Assembly: GCA_036927565.1 (NCBI GenBank)
Contig: JAYESD010000005.1
Span: forward strand, 92,234,301-92,298,300
DNA length: 64,000 bases
Direction: 5' to 3'
DNA from: Tuctoria greenei
Lineage: Eukaryota; Streptophyta; Magnoliopsida; Poales; Poaceae
Made by a program: the position numbers and the translations under genes
Part shown: piece after piece, positions 57,901 through 64,000 of the stretch
Layout: each line of letters begins with the position of its first letter
Position numbering within the stretch: position 1 is the first letter of the stretch
The notes under the pieces: generated by a model
The model's database searches: none
The model's input: only the letters and a program-made list of their open reading frames with translations
What the model was told of the DNA's origin: nothing

Positions 57901-58363
57901 GGCTTATGATTCACAAGGGCAGAAGACCACATACTTCGGGTTCATAGAGGAAATATGGGAACTCGATTATGGTGAAAGAATGGTAATGCCCGTATTTAAG
58001 TGCCAATGGGTCAAACATCCTGATGGTTTGAAAGTGGACAATTACGGGCTGACACTGGTAGACTTGAATAAAGTGGGTTACAAAGATGACATGTGGGTTC
58101 TCGCCGATAATGTTGCACAAGTTTTTTATGTTCAAGATCCAGAAACTGAGAAGTTGCACGTAGTTGTTTCTGGAAAGCAAAATATTATTGGGGTTGACAA
58201 TGTGGGAGATAATGAAGAGGAATATAATCAGTATGAAGAGATGTACCTTTTCACCGAACCAGAAAACATCAAGCGCGTAGAGAGAAGCATTAAAAAGAAT
58301 TTGAAACCCTATATGCGAGAAGATGTCAATGCTGGAAAAAATGTATATAGCAATGCGAGATGA
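54964..58363 (+). pseudogene. tnp2: TNP2 transposase of CACTA-2, nearly intact
   Basis: The ATG at 54964 opens a Transpos_assoc-like N-terminal zinc domain (CPCIDC near residue 42), an acidic stretch (DDERGSDDDNVHIDDGSDNQ), then the Transposase_21 region (YACVNHCILYRKEHE; ALVMWYLPVIDRLKRLF; FCHSIDLMHVTKNVFDSIIG). DUF4218-like (HHMFSLERYLGVLKGYVQNR) and DUF4216-like (TYFGFIEEIWELDY to DDMWVLADNVAQVFYV) segments follow. Three lesions are seen: a one-base loss near 55697, TAG at 55998-56000, and a one-base loss near 56006. From there the frame is open for 787 codons to 58363. The protein cuts CACTA termini with TNPA. With only three lesions it decayed recently or a functional copy exists elsewhere. 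Confidence 0.88.
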
Positions 58364-58502
58364 TATATATTGTATATATTTGTATCTTCTGAAATCAACT
58401 TAGAACAATGTTGGTATATGGATTGTGTCCTTTTGCATTTGTGTACATATGCATTTGGACTCAATGATTTGGAAGTTTGGAAGTTTGGTCTTTCTTCAGA
58501 TA
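58364..58502 (+). other. Spacer between tnp2 and Ubc9-like gene
   Basis: It is only 139 bp and has no TATA box I can identify with confidence. It contains GGTATATGGATTGTGTCCTT and five further matching bases (58413-58438), which match the tnp2 first intron at 54576-54601 with one difference. An acceptor-like TCTTTCTTCAG lies just before the Ubc9 ATG. Confidence 0.55.
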
Positions 58503-59340
58503 ATGATGTCTCGGGCGTGTAGCCGATTGAAGGAGGAGCTCTTGGCGTGGCGCAAGAACCATCCCCATGTATGTACATATGGCACACTGGTCACATGGTT
58601 GTATATACATATGTATCTGTAATGGACTGATGAACTTAACTGTAGTTTGTTTTTCCGTGTTGTTTGTTTTTGGTATTTTCAATTTCTCCGCGTAGGGTTT
58701 CTCTGCGAAGCCTGAATCGGGAGATTTATTGAAGTGGCAGTGCATCGTCCTCGGTAAAGAAGGGGTAAGTCATGAAGAACAAGCACAATATGAGTTTAAC
58801 CATTGTCCTCCTATTAATAAATTTCTTTTGCAGACTGAATGGGAAGATGGTTACTACCCCCTGACAATCTCCTTCTCTGAGGACTATCCCTTGGTGCCTC
58901 CAAGATGCGCCTTTCCAATTGGGTTCTTCCACCCAAATGTCCATCGTTCGGGAGCACTCTGCATCGGGATTCTTGATCAAGAGACTGTAAGATAGACCTA
59001 TTTTGTTCATGTAATTATTACTTATAATTGTTGTCGAACTTATTTGAACTGGTTTCTTATATTGCTTAAATTATATTTCGTAGGGGTGGTGCAGTGCTTT
59101 TACAATCAAAACAATACTACTTGAAGTTCAGCGTTTGCTGCATCAGCCAAATGTGCCTGATGTTGAAATGATGCTATAATCTACTTATCAAGGTTAGATG
59201 ACACTTTGACTTAGTGACCAATGTTTGTTATTCATTCCTCCTTCGACATTTGTTAATTTAAATAATGTCAATATTTTCAGGATCCAGTGGAATATAAGAG
59301 ACGTGTTCGGGAGCAAGCAGGACGGTACAATTTAGATTGA
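58503..59340 (+). pseudogene. Ubc9-like SUMO-conjugating enzyme in CACTA-2, 3' frameshift
   Basis: The five exons match CACTA-1: 58503-58568, 58696-58764, 58834-58986, 59084-59192 and 59281-59340. Exons 1-3 are open and keep HPN and the active-site segment SGALCIGIL. Exon 4 is 109 nt instead of 111 (two single-base losses near 59168-59173), so translation stops at 59177-59179, about 27 residues early. That removes the C-terminal helices but not the active-site Cys. Compared with CACTA-1 I count six residue differences and one silent change in the coding exons, which hints at weak constraint. It lies on the same strand as tnp2 and only 140 bp behind it. Confidence 0.82.
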
Positions 59341-59560
59341 TCGATGGGAGCTTCATCGTCGATCTACAATGAATGTAGCATGATTTTTGTTCAGTGTGTA
59401 AAGAAATTATCTTTGAACAATTGTAAAGCCTCTAATGGTGTATTATCACAATTAAGCCAGCCTCACTAGTGATCGAGGATTTCCTATAATGCATTACTGT
59501 ACTAGTATCTGCTAGCTCATCTGTGTTTTTTCCTGATACAATTTTGCCTGCACGACTACA
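59341..59560 (+). other. 3' flank of Ubc9-like gene
   Basis: No further gene is seen. It is nearly identical to 23820-24005 of CACTA-1 in reverse, so it was part of the family ancestor and probably includes the E2 gene's 3' UTR. Confidence 0.6.
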
Positions 59561-60173
59561 TACGGTTGTGATATATAATTGCAACTACATCCCTGTAATT
59601 TCAATGAAAACCGCTTATGATAATTAAATAATGACCGCCACTGAAAATACATGATCTTCTCAGGCCGTTGTTAATCAAGAACCGGCTATGAAGTTCATTG
59701 CATTACAGACGGTTATTAATTAAGAACCGCCAACGAAGATCATGAATTTACCCAGACGGATGTTCCTTAAAATCCATCTGTGAAGTTCATTGCATTACAG
59801 ACGGTTATTAATTAAGAACCGCCAACGAAGATCATGTATTTACCCAGACGGTTGTTTCTTAAAATCCGACTGTGAAGTTCGTTGCATTACAGACGGTTAA
59901 TAATTAATAACCGTCTGTGAAGATCATGTATTTACCCAGGCGGTTGTTTCTTAAAATCCGGCTGTGAAGTTCGTTGCATTACAGGCGGTTCTTAATTAAG
60001 AACCGATTCTGAAGATCATGTATTTACCCATACGGTTGTTCTTTAAAATCCACCCGTGTTGTTCTTTCATCACAGACGGTTATTATATCATTCGTCATCA
60101 CAGTCGCATATTTTTAAGGACCGCCTGTGTTTGAAAAATTGAGGCGCCTGTAAAAATGCTTTTTGTAGTAGTG
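59561..60173. repeat. CACTA-2 right subterminal palindrome array
   Basis: Repeated ACAGACGGTTATTAATTAAG/AACCGCC dyads alternate with GAAGATCATGTATTTACCCAG and GTGAAGTTC(A/G)TTGCATTAC spacers, ending TTTTTGTAGTAGTG. This is the reverse of CACTA-1 23361-23810, with more units. Confidence 0.85.
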
Positions 60174-60530
60174 GAAGGAACAAAATGATGGGATATCTAT
60201 TTTATTTCTGATGGCAGATTTTGAAGGAACGTAACAGGCGCATTTTTCAACAAAAAGAACTACCATACCAGCAAGTTACTCATGGCAATAGTGGATATCC
60301 GGTCTCATTCAGTAGCCACCTCCTGTCAGAATCAGTAGTTTTGCGTCCATTATACTGCTTTTATTTCTCTTTCTGCTTGTTGCAATCTGCTAGGCGTTGT
60401 ACCCTTAGGTTTTTTCTGCTTGATGTAACCTGCTAGACGATGTACCCCTAGGCTGTAATCACTTCTCTGCTTAATACAAAGGCAGACCTCCTGCCTCCTT
60501 TCAAAAAAAAAAGAGATGAGGATAATAAAA

Positions 60531-60734
60531 ATTGCGGGTCAGTAGGTGTCTGGACTAGTGTCATATATGTAAGATGTTGACCCTACCATGTGGAATAAGA
60601 AATTTACCAAGCATTTTAGTGTATTTCCAATATGTTTTATTTAGTCTGTTGAAAATTTAGCAGTTGATGCATGCTAGTTGGGCAAAATTTTGCCATATGT
60701 TTCTTAGGTGAAAGTCCATATCCCACTCAACTAT
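60531..60734. other. Unassigned flank between LINE and CACTA-3
   Basis: AT-rich, and nothing is recognised. It should be the continuation of the sequence left of 42050 (the tnp2 relic region), since the LINE inserted there. Confidence 0.4.
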
Positions 60735-61979
60735 CACTACAGGAATCGCGACAATAGACGACGGTTGGAAACCGTCGTCTATAAGGTTGATATCGTCATC
60801 TATAAGTTATAGACGACGATATATGCTTATCAACGACGGTCTCCGGTCGTCTAAGACTATTAGTCATTTATAAGCTTATCGACGATAGTAAACGTCATCT
60901 ATAAGATTATTGACGACGGCAGGAACTTGCTATCGTCAATTTGGGACTCCGTCCACGTGGCAGCGCGGGGGAGGGGGGAGAGCTTATCAACGACGGTTGC
61001 CCGGACCGTTGTCCATAAAACACTTACAGACGACGGTTTAAGAGCAGCCATCGTCGATACTGGATGTTATCGTCGACGGTATTCCAGTGACCGTCAATGA
61101 TAACTTGCCAGTATCGACGATGACCGGGCGGAAACCATCGTCGATAGAGCTTATCATCGCCGCTATTGCTAGAACCATCGATGATAAATTGCCGGTATCA
61201 ACGACGGTGGCCCTAAAACCGTTGTCGATAAGTTATGCTGTTTTTTTTAACAGAAAATGCTGCCCTGGCTTCGAGACCAGCCCTGGCTTGTTGGCCAGAT
61301 CACACAGACAAACACAACAAATAGATTCACAAGCATATCTATATCACAATAATAGCATTTCAAAACACTATACACACGCCACTACACACTTTGCGAGTTC
61401 GTGGAGCCAAAACCACAACGACAAAGAAGCAAAATACAACCGGGATTGCCCAATAGCCAATATGAAGACCTGCAAAACATAGAAGAGTGTTAAAAGCAAG
61501 AAAATGACTCAATATTGTATACAAGAGTGCCAAAAGCAGAAAAATGACTCTAAAACCCAAGTCTAGGCTCGTTCTTCACTCCTCGGAAGTCTTGGAGGCC
61601 TTTACAATCTAAGTCTGGGGTTCTTTACAAGTATTGTGAGAATATTATTGTTTTTATCCAAGCACAATTAGTTGATCCACTATTGTCTGAACTCTGCAAT
61701 ATCTATTCAGTCTAACAAGCTTAATCTTGGACCTCTAGTGAGTCATTTAAATATTTTAGGTACCTCAAAATGCATTTTAGAAGTTCATAGACCTATGTGA
61801 CACACCCTCACAAGTTCATGGACCACCATTGCATGTTACTCTTTTTTTTTATATTCTAAATCAAAATCCAAAGGCAATGTCAAAGATTGTAACCAAAAAT
61901 TCAAGCGAGTAGCTTACCTGACTATCAGGCGCTACCCTGTCCGCTACCACCGGGGTTTGGAAATTCCTCCTCCTGTAGT
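60735..61979. mobile_element. CACTA-3: left end with (GACGACGGT) subterminal array
   Basis: It starts CACTACAGGAATCGCGAC and is followed to about 61240 by repeats of TATCGACGACGGT and its complement ACCGTCGTCTATAAG. This is a different subterminal motif from CACTA-1/2. Farther right, a minus-strand stretch (RRRNFQTPVVADR, about 61975-61920, followed by a GTAAGC donor) could be an exon of its TNPA-like gene. The right end is not found. The next element starts at 61980 and may have inserted into it. Confidence 0.6.
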
Positions 61980-62009
61980 CACTACCAGGATTCCGGTTTA
62001 TTGCAACGA

Positions 62010-63600
62010 AAAAAATTGTTGCAATAGGTCAAAATTCGTCGCAATAGGTTGTTGTCGCAACAAAATAGAATGTCGCGATAGTTTTTCTGACTCATGGCGA
62101 TAACAGCCGTGGCAATAGGTTATTGCGACGACTTGACATCCGTGGCAAATAGTATGGTATTGCGACGACTCCACGTTGGTGGCAAATAGTATGGTATTGC
62201 AACGGTTTAACGTATTGCGACGATTTAACGTACTGCGACAAAAATATCGATGTTGCAACGATGTCACATTCGTGGCAAAAAGTATGGTACTGCAACGACT
62301 CCACGTTCGTTGCAAATAGTATGGTATTGCAACGGTTTAACGTATTGAGACGACTTAACGTATTGCAACGAAGATACGGTGTTGCAAAGATGCCACATTC
62401 GTGGCAAAAAGTATGGTATTGCAACGACTCCACGTTCGTGGCAAATAGTATGGTATTGCAACGGTTTAACGTATTGCGATGATTTAACGTATTGCAACGA
62501 AAATAACAGTGTTGCAACGATGCCACATTCGTGGCAAAAAGTATGGTATTGCGACGACTCCACGTTCGTGGCAAATAGTATGGTATTGCAACAGTTTAAC
62601 GTATTGCGACGATTTAACGTATTGCAACGAAAATAATGGTGTTGCAATGATGCCACATTCGTGACAAAAAGTATGGTATTGCAATGACTCCACGTTCGTG
62701 GTAAATAGTATGGTATTGCAACGGTTTAACGTATTGCGATGATTTAACGTATTGCAACGAATAGTACGTTAATTGCAACGATTTCACATCTGTGGCCATA
62801 AGTACGGTATCGCGACGATTTCATACTCGTGGTGAATAGTATGGTATCGCGACGTTTTCACATTTGCGGTGAAGAGTACGGTGTTGCAACGATTTCACAT
62901 CCGTAGCGAATAGTACGGTATGGCAACGTTTTTACATTCGTGGCGAATAGTATGGTGTTGCAACGATTTCTCATCCGTGGCGAATAGTACGGTATCGCGA
63001 CGATTTCACACGCGTGGCGAATAATATGGTATCGCAACGTTTTCACATCCGCGGCGAATAGTACGGTATCGCAACGATTTCACAGTCGTGGCGAATAATA
63101 TCGTATCGCGACGTTTTCACATTCGTGGCGAATACTACGGTGTTGCAACGATTTCACTTCCGTGGCGAATAGTACGGTATCATGACGATTTCACACTCGT
63201 GGCGAATAATATAGTATCGCGACGATTTCACAGTAATGCAATGATTTCACGTTCATGGCGAATAGTACGGTATTGCAACGATTTCAAAACCATGACAACA
63301 GTATTGTATTGCAACGATTTCTGATGTGCGGCAATAGGTTCGTAATGCAACATATTCAAATCTGTTGCAACAGGGTCGTAATGAGACGTTCTCTGAGTGG
63401 TGGCAATAGCAGTCTAGTGCAACGCTTTTTTGGTCGTAGCCAAATGTTTGTAGTGCAACATTTTATAATTTGTGGCAATAGCTAGCTTCCTATTGCAACA
63501 GTTTATTTTTGTCGCAATAATCTGTTAATGCCATGTTTTATAATTAGCGGCACTAGAATCCTAATGCACCAGGTTTGAAAATTAGTGGCAACATAATCAA
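62010..63600. repeat. CACTA-4 subterminal array with ~130-bp higher-order unit
   Basis: Short units (about 32-40 bp) of the form GCAACGATTTCACATTCGTGG plus CGAATAGTACGGTAT repeat throughout. Between about 62260 and 62780 they are organised into four copies of a ~130-bp unit (TGCCACATTCGTGGCAAAAA or variant at 62262, 62391, 62521 and 62651). Open frames across it are artefacts of the repeat. Confidence 0.8.
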
Positions 63601-63661
63601 TTTATTCGCACACAATATGTCTATCGACTTAACAACAAACATCCAGCAATTGATGCAACGC

Positions 63662-64000
63662 TCAAGGACCCTTGCGTTGTTGCGAGACGATGTTATTTAC
63701 AGTTTTTTCAGGTTGCAACATTGTACCCATTAAAATAGCACCGCGACGAGTTGTAGTATTAGGAATAGTTTCTCGAACATCCAGCTTCGGCTTGGTGCGA
63801 GCAGAAGCCTTTTGTGGAGTTGCTGCTAGCCGTTGTTGATTTTGCAAGCTCTCCATCATTCTGCGCATGTCTGCTAGCTCCTTTTCTAGCCATGCAGAAT
63901 TGGTTGCCATCTAATCATGTAAAGCCTGGACTTCCTGGTTGAGCTGTTCATTTGCCTTGACGAAGCCATCCATCTGGGAGGTCATATGATCATTTCTTCC
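63662..64000 (-). pseudogene. TNPA-like transposase C-terminal fragment of CACTA-4
   Basis: The minus-strand frame entering from the window edge (TSQMDGFVKANEQLNQEVQA) meets a TAG at about 63911-63913. It then continues as a coiled coil (SAWLEKELADMRRMMESLQN), a basic stretch and a stop at 63662. This resembles the coiled C-terminus of Ptta/Transposase_24 proteins. The upstream part lies outside, so whether the TAG is real or part of an intron cannot be judged. Confidence 0.55.

Larger units (their letters stand above)
42824..60173. mobile_element. CACTA-2: 17.35-kb CACTA with TNPA-Ulp1, TNP2, Ubc9-like, F-box-like genes
   Basis: The ends are CACTGCTACAATAAGCC (42824) and GCTTTTTGTAGTAGTG (60173), inverted CACTA termini with one substitution at the left. 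The TSD GAA lies at 42821-42823 and 60174-60176. Removing the element rejoins the LINE. Subterminal palindromes fill about 0.7 kb at the left and 0.6 kb at the right. The minus-strand left arm carries TNPA-Ulp1. The plus-strand right arm carries TNP2 and Ubc9. The centre (48.7-54.3 kb) holds internal palindrome arrays, a tandem repeat, an F-box-like ORF and two small acidic ORFs. It is the largest and most complete member of the family here, though several genes have lesions. Confidence 0.95.
42065..60515 (+). mobile_element. 5'-truncated LINE, split by CACTA-2
   Basis: The left piece (42065-42823) encodes the end of a LINE reverse transcriptase ORF: GNGKNTPFWEGHWLNG, then a zf-RVT region with FFAWLVMHNKALKANNLAEK and C-x2-C ... 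H-x4-C (CTLCNEF, TADHLLAQC). A TAG at 42661-42663 and later stops break it. The right piece (60174-60515) resumes with LKERNRRIF, the usual continuation, and ends in a short 3' UTR and a poly(A) tract (60503-60512). The 15-bp TSD at 42050 and 60516 brackets both pieces. Without CACTA-2 the LINE copy is about 1.1 kb. Confidence 0.9.
61980..64000. mobile_element. CACTA-4: left end with (TATTGCAACGA) subterminal array, runs off window
   Basis: It starts CACTACCAGGATTCCGG. A long array built on TATTGCAACGA and TCGTGGC(A/G)AATAGTA follows to about 63600, then the C-terminal end of a TNPA-like gene on the minus strand. The preceding bases AGT would be one TSD copy; the other end is outside. Confidence 0.7.

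Noticed and set aside
61240..61979. CTGTAGT at 61979 as the right terminus of CACTA-3
   Set aside because: It resembles the left end for about ten bases, but no subterminal repeats precede it and no TSD can be matched, so the right end is left open.
62092..63485. Many His/Asn/Tyr-rich ORFs on both strands
   Set aside because: They follow the period of the subterminal repeat and have no composition expected of a protein.

Overview
The window reads as nuclear DNA of a grass (Poaceae, probably panicoid). It contains nested transposable elements, GT-AG introns, a plastid-type GAPCp pseudogene, Athila-, Tat-, SIRE- and Copia-like retroelements and several CACTA (En/Spm) families. I see no CRISPR array, no bacterial operon and no convincing tRNA or rRNA gene. 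Almost all of it is transposon. Several insertion boundaries are supported by target-site duplications (TSDs).

Layout. 1-6141: 3' part of a decayed Ty3/gypsy element. 6142-6247 and 11805-12956: one CACTA tnp2 gene on the minus strand, split by a non-autonomous LTR element (6248-11804, TSD ATGTT). 14257-14520: F-box-family fragment. 14515-18131: a second LTR element of the same type, with an unknown 278-residue ORF. 18370-20642: 3' end of a Tat/Grande-like element with an antisense ORF. 20643-22767: SIRE-like Copia 3' end. 22768-29986: non-autonomous gypsy holding a 4.6-kb CACTA (CACTA-1, 23361-27944, TSD CGT). 29987-30199: end of another CACTA. 30676-33892: GAPCp pseudogene. 34072-38545: truncated Copia, flanked by 83-bp direct repeats. 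40245-42049: tnp2 relic with a solo LTR. 42065-60515: a 5'-truncated LINE (15-bp TSD) split by a 17.35-kb CACTA (CACTA-2, 42824-60173, TSD GAA). 60735-64000: ends of two more CACTA families.

The most striking content is CACTA-2 and its deletion derivative CACTA-1. CACTA-2 encodes a TNPA-like protein (Transposase_24 type) fused in one multi-exon gene to a C48/Ulp1-like (SUMO protease) domain. Divergently, it encodes a TNP2 transposase followed 140 bp later by a five-exon Ubc9-like (SUMO-conjugating E2) gene. CACTA-1 has lost both transposase regions but keeps exactly the E2 and the Ulp1 portion, and its E2 reading frame is intact. CACTA-2 also carries an F-box-like gene, two related small acidic ORFs, and internal copies of its own subterminal palindromes next to these transcription units. 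I infer that the family combines transposition with enzymes that attach and remove SUMO. Function is untested, and most of these genes carry at least one lesion.
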